A DNA stretch of 35,035 nucleotides, from assembly GCA_934370925.1 (NCBI GenBank), contig CAKRNG010000020.1, positions 1-35,035 on the forward strand. The letters are read 5' to 3'. The position numbers were made by a program, and so were the translations under genes. Each line of letters opens with the position of its first letter. Positions within the stretch are counted from its first letter, which is position 1. The notes under the pieces were generated by a model. The model made no database searches and was not told the DNA's origin. It was given only the letters and a program-made list of their open reading frames with translations. This document shows, piece after piece, positions 1 through 7,416 of this stretch. This DNA is from an uncultured Lacticaseibacillus sp. Its GTDB lineage: Bacteria; Bacillota; Bacilli; Lactobacillales; Lactobacillaceae.

Positions 1-138
1 GGTCACTACGCCCTGTTCATAGTCGGGCTACGTGACCCAGAAGATTCCGGTTAACCCGAAAATGGCGCCGGGGGAAGTACACCCCCTCTACCATTTTCAC
101 GTTAATCCTCATCTTCTCCCGGGTCACTACGCCCTGTT
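1..138. repeat. Long imperfect palindrome with flanking direct repeat
   Basis: Positions 32-38 (GTGACCC) pair with 121-127 (GGGTCAC), and further matching blocks lie inside: AGAAGAT with ATCTTCT, GGTTAAC with GTTAATC, GAAAATGG with CCATTTTC, and an apex GGGG/CCCC. This gives a hairpin of about 96 nt. The motif GGTCACTACGCCCTGTT occurs at 1-17 and again at 122-138. The end motif with CAGAAGA resembles the ends of the palindromes at 12355, 15985 and 30983. It may be the terminator of a gene left of the window. The short open frames here follow the palindrome and are not taken as genes. Confidence 0.6.
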
Positions 139-334
139 TCCTGTGGATTACGTTAACATACGCGCAAAACACTTGAATTTTGGCTGGAAGCGTATAACAA
201 TTAAGGTTCAGGGTTTTAACGGCAACGCTTTGTCAGAAGGTGGAATTGCTTGATGGATAGGGGCACCTTTTGGCATAAACACATGAACAAGATGGTAAAA
301 ACCATTTAGATTAATTAGTGAAAGAGGCATAGCG
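139..334. other. Leader region of murI-rdgB, no gene seen
   Basis: There is no convincing coding frame. A weak promoter-like pair (TTGATG near 250, CATAAA near 274) is possible. A purine-rich GAAAGAGG at about 320-327 is the likely ribosome binding site for the gene starting at 335. Confidence 0.4.
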
Positions 335-1777
335 ATGAAGAATGCACCCATTGGCTTTATTGATTCTGGTGTTGGCGGGCTGACCGTTGTGAAGGAAGCG
401 TTGCGGCAGTTGCCCCACGAAGATATCATTTTTCTTGGTGACCAGGCGCGTCTGCCGTATGGACCACGGCCGGCTGCGCAAGTGGTTCAATTTACGTGGC
501 AAATGACTAACCTTATGCGGCGTAAGGGAATCAAGATGCTGGTGATTGCGTGCAACACAGCTACGGCGGCGGCATTAGAGACGCTGCGGGCGCACCTCGA
601 CATTCCCGTGGTGGGGGTCATTGTGCCTGGGTCGCGCGCGGCAGTGAAAGCGACGCGTACTGGCCGGATTGGCGTGATTGCGACGGAAGGCACCGTGCGG
701 AGCGGGGCCTACGCGAAGGCGCTGCACCGGCGTAACGAGAATCTTGATGTGACCAGTTTGGCCGCACCGAAATTTGTGCCCGTGGTGGAAAGCAACGAAT
801 ACGCAGATCCAATTGCGGCGCGTGTGGTCACGGAGACGCTGAAGCCGATGCGTCAGGCGAACGTGGACACGCTCGTGATGGGGTGCACGCATTACCCCTT
901 GTTGCGGCCATTCATCCAGGACGTGATGGGCGAAAACGTCAAGTTAATTGACTCTGGCGCGGAGACAGTTAGTGAAGTGTCCGTCCTCCTCGACTATTTC
1001 GACCTCGCAAATCCACAGACACAGACCGGCACCCGTGAATTTTATACGACTGGAAATCCGCGGATGTTCAAGGAAATTGCGAAGGACTGGCTGCAGCTGG
1101 ACGAGATGCAGGCGCAGCACGTCGCCATTGATGACGAGCCTGACCATTACGTGGAAGACTTCGCGCAGGCAGGCCAGACGGTGGTGGTTGCGTCCACGAA
1201 CCAAGGCAAAATTCGGGAGATTCGTGAATTCTTTGCCAATCGCGGCGTGACTGTCCGTGGCCTAGATGAATTTCCGGGTGTGACGGCGGTGGACGAAACG
1301 GGCACAACCTTCGAGGAAAATGCACGACTAAAGGCACACGGGTATAGTCAGCAACTCGGCCTGCCCGTACTTGCTGATGATTCGGGCCTCATGGTGGACT
1401 ATCTCGACGGCGCACCTGGTGTTTTCTCTGCACGTTATGCGGGCAACGGGCATAATGATGCGGCGAATAACGCAAAACTGTTAGCAGAGCTTGGTGGCGT
1501 CCCGGCTGAGAAGCGGACGGCGCACTTCCGGACAGTGCTCGTATTGGCTCATCCCGACCGTCCCGATGATGATCTGGTGGCGACGGGGAGCGTTGACGGA
1601 CGGATTGCGACAATTCCTGAAGGCGAGAATGGCTTCGGCTACGATCCGTTCTTCTTTCTGCCTGAACTGGGGAAGACAATGGGTGAATTGACGCAGACGG
1701 AAAAGAACACGATTAGTCACCGGGGGAACGCATTGCGGGCACTCGGAGATAAGTTGGATGCAAAAACGGGGGAATAG
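335..1777 (+). CDS. murI-rdgB: Fused glutamate racemase - RdgB/HAM1 non-canonical purine NTP pyrophosphatase
   Basis: This 480-residue protein joins two enzymes. Residues 1-265 are glutamate racemase, which makes D-glutamate for peptidoglycan: DSGVGGLTVV at 10-19, LGDQARLPYG at 34-43, the catalytic cysteines C73 (ACNTA) and C184 (GCTHYP). From about residue 281 follows a complete RdgB/ITPase domain, which hydrolyses dITP and XTP: STNQGK at 287-292, TFEENA, ADDSGL with D349, the APGVFSARYAG stretch, GFGYDPFF and a terminal SHR. A linker of about 15 residues (266-280) separates them, with no stop or restart. In many Firmicutes the two genes are separate neighbours, so this looks like fusion of adjacent genes. 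All recognised catalytic residues are present in both halves. A phosphodiesterase gene follows after 4 bases and is probably co-transcribed. Confidence 0.95.
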   Translation: MKNAPIGFIDSGVGGLTVVKEALRQLPHEDIIFLGDQARLPYGPRPAAQVVQFTWQMTNLMRRKGIKMLVIACNTATAAALETLRAHLDIPVVGVIVPGSRAAVKATRTGRIGVIATEGTVRSGAYAKALHRRNENLDVTSLAAPKFVPVVESNEYADPIAARVVTETLKPMRQANVDTLVMGCTHYPLLRPFIQDVMGENVKLIDSGAETVSEVSVLLDYFDLANPQTQTGTREFYTTGNPRMFKEIAKDWLQLDEMQAQHVAIDDEPDHYVEDFAQAGQTVVVASTNQGKIREIREFFANRGVTVRGLDEFPGVTAVDETGTTFEENARLKAHGYSQQLGLPVLADDSGLMVDYLDGAPGVFSARYAGNGHNDAANNAKLLAELGGVPAEKRTAHFRTVLVLAHPDRPDDDLVATGSVDGRIATIPEGENGFGYDPFFFLPELGKTMGELTQTEKNTISHRGNALRALGDKLDAKTGE

Positions 1778-1781
1778 GGCG

Positions 1782-2291
1782 ATGCGGCTACTAGCAGTGA
1801 GTGATACACACGGAAATGATCTCATTTTGCAGGAATTATTAGTGCAGTATCCTGATTTGGACGGCTATTTCTATGCGGGTGACTCAGAACTCGCCTACAC
1901 GAACCCGCTGTTCCAGACGTACGCAGCCGTGTTGGGCAACATGGATTATGACGCCAATTTTCCTAAAACGGTGACGCGAACGATTGCGGGCACGACCATC
2001 TTCATGACGCACGGTCATCTGTATGGTGTGGGCTTCGACCGTTCCCGTTTGGCAGATGCGGCGCGAGAAGTTGGTGCGCGCATCGCCATCTATGGCCACA
2101 CCCACGTGGCGGCGGCCGAACAGCATCAGGGCGTCGTGTGCATCAATCCCGGCAGCATCAGTCAACCGCGGGGCGCACTGCGCGACTTGGGAGGTACGTA
2201 CGCGCTAATCGACGTGGACGGCAACAAGGTCACCGTTCAGTTTGCCTCACGTCGCGGTATCGTGCCCGAATTGACGCAGGTGTTCAGCTGA
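1782..2291 (+). CDS. YfcE/MJ0936-type metallophosphoesterase
   Basis: This 169-residue calcineurin-like phosphoesterase has its metal-binding motifs in order: SDTHGN (D8, H10), AGDSE, GNMDYD, MTHGH and YGHTHV, then NPGSISQPRG. The family (B. subtilis YsnB, E. coli YfcE) hydrolyses phosphodiesters in vitro; the physiological substrate is not established. I chose ATG 1782 because GGGGGA lies just upstream and the protein then begins at MRLLAVSDTHG, the usual family start. An upstream in-frame ATG at 1758 would overlap murI-rdgB and add eight unconserved residues. It follows the fusion gene by 4 bases, and the murI-rdgB-ysnB order is common in Firmicutes. A strong terminator ends the unit. Confidence 0.9.
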   Translation: MRLLAVSDTHGNDLILQELLVQYPDLDGYFYAGDSELAYTNPLFQTYAAVLGNMDYDANFPKTVTRTIAGTTIFMTHGHLYGVGFDRSRLADAAREVGARIAIYGHTHVAAAEQHQGVVCINPGSISQPRGALRDLGGTYALIDVDGNKVTVQFASRRGIVPELTQVFS

Positions 2292-2310
2292 GGACATAAG
2301 GCGAGAAATA

Positions 2311-2365
2311 AAAAGGAGGGGCAACCGGAATCCAAGTGCGGAATTCCAGTTGCCCCTCCCTTTTG
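2311..2365. terminator. Bidirectional terminator between convergent genes
   Basis: GGAGGGGCAAC pairs with GTTGCCCCTCC, with inner GGAAT/ATTCC. It is flanked by an A-run on the left and TTTT on the right. It can serve both the phosphoesterase (+) and the lipoprotein (-). Its loop, AAGTGCG, is the same as the apical loop of the F repeats. Confidence 0.9.
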
Positions 2366-2368
2366 ATG

Positions 2369-2977
2369 TTATTTTTCCACCGTATTCACGTCCGTGACGC
2401 GTCCCTGCGTCATCTTGACGGTTGTCTGACTTCCGTCGTTCAACGTGTAGACCCAGGTGTCGAGGACGTGGTTGTCACTCGTTTGGTTCTTCGTCTGCGT
2501 GGCCGCAACGCCAAGCACCTTCTTCACGGCACTGCGCGTTGTGTCCCGCGTAATTTTGTTCACCATGTCCGCCGTAACGGTTTTGGCGTTTTTGCGGTCC
2601 ATGTTTGCGATACTCTTGATGAAGGCACCGCCCGTTCCGTTTTTGCCCGCAAAGGTAATGGCGAGGCGACTGGTGCCACGCGTCCAGCTAAGCGTGGTTA
2701 CTTTGTGGGTAGCGATGGTGCTGCTGGATGTCGACGTGGGTGAGCCGAACGTGGCGGTTGCCTGCGCCTTCGTCCATCCGGCGTTATCTTTGTTCTCCGC
2801 ATGGCTCAGGAAGACGAGCGAAATCTGGTCGAAATCGGCCGTGCTGAAGGACAGTTTAGCGGCCGCAGTGAGTGATGCGCTACTGGCCTTGCTGCTGTTG
2901 TCGGTATTGGATTTGCACCCGCCGAGAACGAGCAGTAACGTCACGAGCAGTAATGATAAACCCTTTATATGCTTCAT
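2369..2977 (-). CDS. Secreted lipoprotein, DUF3862/BamE-like repeats
   Basis: This 202-residue protein has a lipoprotein signal: a basic N-terminus, hydrophobic LLLVTLLLVL, and lipobox LGGC with C21 as the lipidated residue. A Ser/Thr/Ala-rich spacer follows, then two repeated units resembling DUF3862 or SmpA/BamE-like folds, seen as GWTKAQATATFGSP and later TRSAVKKVLGVAA, each followed by beta-strand-like stretches ending near the C-terminus. It should be anchored outside the membrane; the role is unknown, and the fold recalls BLIP-like small domains. Start ATG 2977 is chosen because the signal peptide begins there and GGGG lies 9-12 bases upstream; an in-frame start at 3019 lacks support. 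It converges on the shared terminator with the phosphoesterase. Confidence 0.75.
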   Translation of the reverse strand: MKHIKGLSLLLVTLLLVLGGCKSNTDNSSKASSASLTAAAKLSFSTADFDQISLVFLSHAENKDNAGWTKAQATATFGSPTSTSSSTIATHKVTTLSWTRGTSRLAITFAGKNGTGGAFIKSIANMDRKNAKTVTADMVNKITRDTTRSAVKKVLGVAATQTKNQTSDNHVLDTWVYTLNDGSQTTVKMTQGRVTDVNTVEK

Positions 2978-3169
2978 ATGTAGAACCCCATATCCCTGTT
3001 GTTTGATTAATATTAACACTAGATTAAATCAGGATGAAGTCGTTTGGCTGTTTGTTTTTAAGAAAAAGAACGAATTATGGGAATCAATGGCTTACGGCGA
3101 CTTTTTTTCGTACAGTAGAAAATAGATATGAGGTAAGCACGTGGATACTTTAGGAAAAGGTAGGGCAGT

Positions 3170-5068
3170 ATGCAGAAGAAACTTTCGCGTGGATTCCGGC
3201 GTCATTGGGTCGCGATTGGCATTATTCTTGCCGTCGCGGTAATGACCGTTCTCCCGCAGTACGCCAATCACAGTTTGATCGTGGGCGTTGACGCTATTTT
3301 TCATTTCAACCGGTTCTACGATGTGGCGCAACAGATTGCGAACCACAACTATAGTTATTTCCAGAGTAATTACGGCTTCCAACAAACGGGGCGGATTGTG
3401 AACGCACTCTATGGCCCGTACCTTGCGTATGGGCTGGGGTGGCTCCTCCTGCACGCTGCGTCGTGGATTCAGTTTGAATTGCTTGCTGGCTTCCTCATCG
3501 AAGCTATTGCCGGGATTGGTGTCTACATTCTTGCCTGCACTGCGGGGAGTCGGCAACGGTTTGCCGTGGTGGCGGCGCTGGTGTTCATGTTGACGGGGTG
3601 GGTCCCCGCGTGGCTGACAACGCAAGAATTCATGGGTTGGGGAGCAGCACTCATGCCGTACGTCCTTGCGTGCGGGGTGTTCATGCTTCGCCATCCAGAC
3701 CGCAAAGTGCCCGTGTTCGCGTTGGCGGGGAGTGCAGCTGTATTGGTGCAGACCCACGCGCTGAGTTCCGTGATTGTGGCGGTTGCCATGGTGCCATTCG
3801 TGGTGGGGGCCTTCATTCGAAGTCACCGGAAAGGGAAGGTGCTAGCGGGGGTTCTGGTGAGTGCATTGCTGGTTCTTGTGCTGACGGCGAACGTTTGGGG
3901 GGCAATGCTTGAAGTGTTCGGCACGAATCACGTGATGGCGCCGTACATGCCCCTCAACTCGGGAACCTACACGAGTAAACTGTCCCTTGGTAATTACGGA
4001 CGGGGGACGCTCGGCGGCAGTCTCGGGATTGTCTGCACGGTTGCGTTTATCGCGCAAATTTTGGCGCTCATTTTCAGACGGCAGAAACACGTTGTTGACC
4101 TGCTGATCACGGGAACGGGTGCTATTTTTCTCGTGGCGGCATCTCCCCTTGTGCCGTGGAATACCATTGTGGCCGCCCACAACATCCTAGGAAGCTACCT
4201 CCAGTTTCCATCACGCTTTGCCCCCGTGGCGACGTTGCTCCTGCTGACGGGGCTGGCGCGGACGCTCAGTCAGGTTGAACCAGAGTTATCCCATAATGGT
4301 CGCCAGATATTGCTTGGTGGTCTCGCATTCGGCGTGATTCTGGCGGGGTACCAGACGTTGTCGGACGTGGGGCGCGTGGCGGACGAGTGGAACAAGCCGA
4401 AGTTGTTGCAGTCGACTTCAAGTGTGACGCTGTCGGCAACGGACATGACGACAATACGTGAGGCATTCGAAGGGAAGAATCTGGGGCTACCACTCACGAT
4501 GGTGGCGAAGGGGACGCCGGATTACTTACCCGTTCCCAAAGAATCCGTGGATTGGCTGAAAAATAACAGTCAGTATGCTTTGTATCACAATCAAACCGTC
4601 TTAATTACCACGGCCGATACGGCACCAGTCGGTCAAATCGGCAACAAGATTGACGCGAAGGCGTACAAGGAAACCACGCAGACCATTAATGAAGCCAGCC
4701 CGTACGTGATTTATTATGATCAAATCACGAGCAAAACGGCAGACTTCCAGAAACATGCGCGTAAAAACGGAACGTTGGTGGTGCAGTGGACCGCCAAGAA
4801 GCGCGGCGTCATCCAGGTGCCAGCTGTGAGTTACGCCCACACGCGGCTGACGTTGAACGGGCAACAACTAGGCAAGAATGACTACCAGCAAACGGACATC
4901 GGCGCCCTCATCGTGCACCAAAAGAAGGGGAAGAATAGGCTGGTATTGCGGTACATGCCGGCAAACCAAACCAAGTTCCTGCTTGCGGCAACACCATGGA
5001 TGTGGCTCCTGTTCATTATCGCTGGATGTTGGCGCGCACTGGCCTGGGTGCGGCGAAATCAAAAATAG
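3170..5068 (+). CDS. Large polytopic membrane protein, possible GT-C/YfhO-like glycosyltransferase
   Basis: This 632-residue protein has a basic start, a first membrane segment at about 14-29, and roughly ten further hydrophobic segments to residue 400. A soluble, probably external domain (about 400-600) follows, then a last segment (LLAATPWMWLLFIIAGCW) and a basic tail. The first external loop, GVDAIFHFNRFYDV, carries Asp and His placed like the acidic first loop of GT-C fold glycosyltransferases. The single C-terminal membrane anchor after a beta-rich domain recalls YfhO-like proteins. That suggests sugar transfer from a lipid-linked donor, but no specific substrate can be read. It is a single gene, divergent from the lipoprotein, with a purine-rich AAGGTAGGG upstream. 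The family assignment is an inference from architecture only. Confidence 0.6.
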   Translation: MQKKLSRGFRRHWVAIGIILAVAVMTVLPQYANHSLIVGVDAIFHFNRFYDVAQQIANHNYSYFQSNYGFQQTGRIVNALYGPYLAYGLGWLLLHAASWIQFELLAGFLIEAIAGIGVYILACTAGSRQRFAVVAALVFMLTGWVPAWLTTQEFMGWGAALMPYVLACGVFMLRHPDRKVPVFALAGSAAVLVQTHALSSVIVAVAMVPFVVGAFIRSHRKGKVLAGVLVSALLVLVLTANVWGAMLEVFGTNHVMAPYMPLNSGTYTSKLSLGNYGRGTLGGSLGIVCTVAFIAQILALIFRRQKHVVDLLITGTGAIFLVAASPLVPWNTIVAAHNILGSYLQFPSRFAPVATLLLLTGLARTLSQVEPELSHNGRQILLGGLAFGVILAGYQTLSDVGRVADEWNKPKLLQSTSSVTLSATDMTTIREAFEGKNLGLPLTMVAKGTPDYLPVPKESVDWLKNNSQYALYHNQTVLITTADTAPVGQIGNKIDAKAYKETTQTINEASPYVIYYDQITSKTADFQKHARKNGTLVVQWTAKKRGVIQVPAVSYAHTRLTLNGQQLGKNDYQQTDIGALIVHQKKGKNRLVLRYMPANQTKFLLAATPWMWLLFIIAGCWRALAWVRRNQK

Positions 5069-5081
5069 CGTGATCAATATT

Positions 5082-5334
5082 ACGGTGCTGGCGGGCTACC
5101 TTTCTTGACGCTTGTGATTCGGCGTTGCCTCATCACCAGGGTTTGTAGCGGACGGGCCAACGTATCTCTATTTTCGTTGCACACAATGTCAAAAACGACT
5201 GGCTTATGTTCATTCATCTGAATCAAAAAGAATTGTTCAACAACTAACGATAAAATGACGTGGCTGGGTAAAAACAACGGTGGTGAGGCAAAGCCGAACC
5301 ACAAGCGTCAGGAGAAGTGGCCCGCCTGCAAAGT
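5082..5334. mobile_element. MITE-like element, copy 1 (about 255 bp, inverted ends of about 50 bp)
   Basis: The left end (5091-5137: GCGGGC, TTGACGCTTGTG, TTCGGCGTTGCCTCATCACC) is the inverted complement of the right end (5279-5325), and the similarity extends a few bases outward. The interior matches, in opposite orientation, the interior of the element at 7075-7329. It carries no transposase. It could move using a transposase encoded elsewhere. It sits immediately downstream of the membrane protein gene. Confidence 0.8.
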
Positions 5335-5471
5335 GAAATTGGGCATAGGGGGAAGCAAGAAAGCGCAGTGTTCACCAACAGGGGAGGATGAACGACAGAG
5401 AAGAAAGACCATCCGAGTGTGAAGCAGGCGCCCCCGAATTTCCGTAGCCAAGCAAGTGCAAGCGGGAAGCC

Positions 5472-5508
5472 AAAATAAAAACGCCCCCCAGGAAAACCCA
5501 GGAAGGCG
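5472..5508 (-). terminator. Terminator of glpF
   Basis: Read on the minus strand, a GC-rich stem-loop (CGCC...GGCG with inner TGGG/CCTGG pairings) is followed by TTTTTATTTTG. It lies 13 bases past the glpF stop. Confidence 0.75.
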
Positions 5509-5520
5509 AATGTAAAAAGT

Positions 5521-6252
5521 CTACATGAAGATAAACTTGTAGGTGGCGACACCGGCGATACCTGCTAAGATAGGCGCCAGCACTGGAACCCAGGAGTAGC
5601 CCCAGTCGGAGTTCCCCTTATTGTGCAGTGGCAAGATGGCGTGAATGATACGAGGACCGAGGTCACGGGCTGGGTTCAAACCAGGTCCGGTTGGTCCACC
5701 GAGACTTGCGACAAGGGTTGCGACGAGGAAGCCAAGACCGAAGTGGGCGACCCCGACGTTGTGTGCAAAGAATGGGGCCTTTGTAATCCCAAGCGCACCG
5801 ATGAAGAGGATGTAAGAACCGATGAATTCGTTCACGAACCCGTTCAGCTTGCTCTTTGTGGCGTTGATGGTGGCAAAAGTACCAAGAATGTGCTGTGTCT
5901 GCGTCGTCATGTCGTAGTGAGGTTTGTACGCAGCAACAACCAGCAGTTGGCCCACCATAGCACCAGCGAACTGGGCCAAGATGTAAGGTAGCACTTCACT
6001 CCATGGGAAGAGGCCAGAAACAGCCAATCCAATGGTGAAGGCAGGGTTGATGTGGTTACCAGAAATGGAACCGAACATCAGGGCAGGAATCAGCACCCCA
6101 CACCCATACCCAACAGCGATGAGCATCCAATCAGAACCGTTCCCCTTAGTCCCCTTAAGGTCAACGTTCGCAACGGCACCATTCCCCAGAACAATCATAA
6201 TGGCGGTACCGATGAATTCAGCCATGAGCCGAACTCCTAAATCATAAGTCAC
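5521..6252 (-). CDS. glpF: Glycerol facilitator / aquaglyceroporin (MIP family)
   Basis: This 243-residue MIP channel has six membrane segments and both half-helix NPA boxes: NPA at 69-71 (GNHINPAF) and NPA at 193-195 (GLNPARDLGPR). The Asp directly after NPAR and the Gly-rich neighbourhood are features of glycerol-conducting members rather than strict aquaporins. In lactobacilli, members of this family carry glycerol, water, dihydroxyacetone and in some cases lactic acid. The start is GTG at 6252, with a perfect GGAGG eight bases upstream; the inner ATG (MAEFIG) lacks a site. No glycerol kinase or dehydrogenase lies beside it. It is divergent from cbpB and has its own terminator. Confidence 0.93.
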   Translation of the reverse strand: MTYDLGVRLMAEFIGTAIMIVLGNGAVANVDLKGTKGNGSDWMLIAVGYGCGVLIPALMFGSISGNHINPAFTIGLAVSGLFPWSEVLPYILAQFAGAMVGQLLVVAAYKPHYDMTTQTQHILGTFATINATKSKLNGFVNEFIGSYILFIGALGITKAPFFAHNVGVAHFGLGFLVATLVASLGGPTGPGLNPARDLGPRIIHAILPLHNKGNSDWGYSWVPVLAPILAGIAGVATYKFIFM

Positions 6253-6418
6253 GATGTATCCTCCTTCGTTAATCGCGCGGAGATTTTTCCCCGTGGTATC
6301 TTCACAATTACTGCAAATTCAAGAATAATTTTATGTAACCATGTGTAAAAATAACCAAACAGACAGATTTTATCAGATTCTGCGGGGTCTGTCATTCAAG
6401 TTTTGAAGTTTATCCGAA

Positions 6419-6432
6419 TGTTAGCGCTACCT
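6419..6432. promoter_or_regulatory. Candidate cre (CcpA site)
   Basis: TGTTAGCGCTACCT matches the palindromic consensus TGTAAGCGCTTACA at most positions, including the central AGCGCT. It lies between divergent glpF and cbpB, so CcpA, encoded in this window, may control one of them. Three mismatches keep confidence modest. Confidence 0.4.
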
Positions 6433-6511
6433 ACTGAAATTTGGGGCAAAATCGCGTACAATAGGACATAAATATCCGGATAAATGTCCGGCACAGAAGG
6501 GACAATGTCAA

Positions 6512-6976
6512 TTGATCGACCCCATAGTAAACGACATGTTGATGGCGAACAAAGAGCACTTTGTCATTCCGGCTTCCCGGGTGGCCACGGTTCAGGTTGA
6601 TAACACACTGACGCATGCCTTCCTCGTATTAACCAAGGTTCGCTACTCCAAGATTCCCGTGTTGGGTGCAGATGACCAGTTTGCGGGTCTGCTCTCGATG
6701 CCAATGATTACAGAAACCATGTTGGGCCTTGAGCACCTCAGCTTCGACAAACTTGATGAACTCTGCGTTCGTGATGTGATGCAAACAGAAGTCGCAACGG
6801 TTGAAAACCCATATGATGCAGAAGAGGTGCTCCATTTACTCGTCGACAACCCCTTCATCCCCGTTGTGGCCAGCACGGGCGAATTCACCGGCATCGTGAC
6901 ACGCAGAGAGTGGATGAAGAGCTTCAACTTCTTGACGCACAACCTGACCAAACAATTCAACGTCACCAAGCGTTAG
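6512..6976 (+). CDS. cbpB: CBS-domain cyclic-di-AMP-binding protein (CbpB/DarB, YkuL family)
   Basis: This 154-residue protein consists of two CBS motifs: residues about 10-70 (VQVDNTLTHAFLVLTK, SKIPVLGADD, GLLSMPMI) and about 90-145 (VRDVMQTEVATVENPYDAEE, PFIPVVASTGEFTGIVTRRE). Length and the LEHLSFDKLDELCVRDVM linker fit B. subtilis YkuL/DarB and Listeria CbpB, which bind c-di-AMP and, when free of it, stimulate the (p)ppGpp synthetase Rel; that function is known for the family and inferred here. I chose TTG at 6512 with AGAAGGGA about ten bases upstream; ATG at 6536 is the alternative. The gene stands alone, followed by a good terminator. Confidence 0.88.
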   Translation: MIDPIVNDMLMANKEHFVIPASRVATVQVDNTLTHAFLVLTKVRYSKIPVLGADDQFAGLLSMPMITETMLGLEHLSFDKLDELCVRDVMQTEVATVENPYDAEEVLHLLVDNPFIPVVASTGEFTGIVTRREWMKSFNFLTHNLTKQFNVTKR

Positions 6977-7015
6977 GGAGCGTGCCTGCTTTCTTACGTT
7001 GGTTTATCTGATATT

Positions 7016-7056
7016 GCGTCCAACCGCTTGCTTGTGGTTGGACGCTATTTTTATTT
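7016..7056 (+). terminator. Terminator of cbpB
   Basis: GCGTCCAACC pairs with GGTTGGACGC, followed by TATTTTTATTTG. Confidence 0.92.
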
Positions 7057-7074
7057 GTTTTGGTGAGAGGGATT

Positions 7075-7329
7075 ACTTTGCAGGCGGGCCATGTTTCTTG
7101 ACGCTTGTGGTTCGGCGTTGCCTCACCACCGTTGTTTTCTTACTGGACACCAAGTTGTTTTGTTAATCGTTGGACAATGCCTTTTGATTATGGTGAAGGA
7201 CGATATGCCAGCTGTTTCCGCTATTATGCACAACGGATAGTTGAAAGACGTCAGCATATTGCCCAAAAACCACAGTGATGAGGCAACGCCGAATCACCCG
7301 CGTCAAGAAACGTGGCCCGTCTTCAAAGT
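7075..7329. mobile_element. MITE-like element, copy 2 (inverted relative to copy 1)
   Basis: The left end (from ACTTTGCAGGCGGGCC through TTCGGCGTTGCCTCACCACC at 7130) is mirrored by the right end from about 7275 (GTGATGAGGCAACGCCGAATCA) to GGCCCGTCTTCAAAGT at 7329. Its interior, read on the minus strand, aligns with the plus-strand interior of the element at 5082-5334 over about 100 bases. Both copies keep a short frame ending at an aligned TAA. It has no transposase. Confidence 0.8.
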
Positions 7330-7345
7330 GAGTTGTAAAACGGCG

Positions 7346-7383
7346 CAAATAAAAACGTCCAGCCACAAGAGGAGGCTGGACGT
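7346..7383 (-). terminator. Terminator of mscS-like gene
   Basis: ACGTCCAGCC pairs with GGCTGGACGT. On the minus strand the stem is followed by TTTTTATTTG. Confidence 0.92.
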
Positions 7384-7416
7384 GAAATAGATATTGACCT
7401 AGTAATGACGAAATTT

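Noticed and set aside
32..253. Short frame before murI-rdgB
   Set aside because: It crosses the long palindrome, lacks a ribosome binding site and has no protein-like composition.
3092..3826. Long minus-strand frame of 244 codons
   Set aside because: It is antisense to the large membrane protein gene, rich in His/Arg/Pro as expected for a shadow of a GC-rich coding strand.
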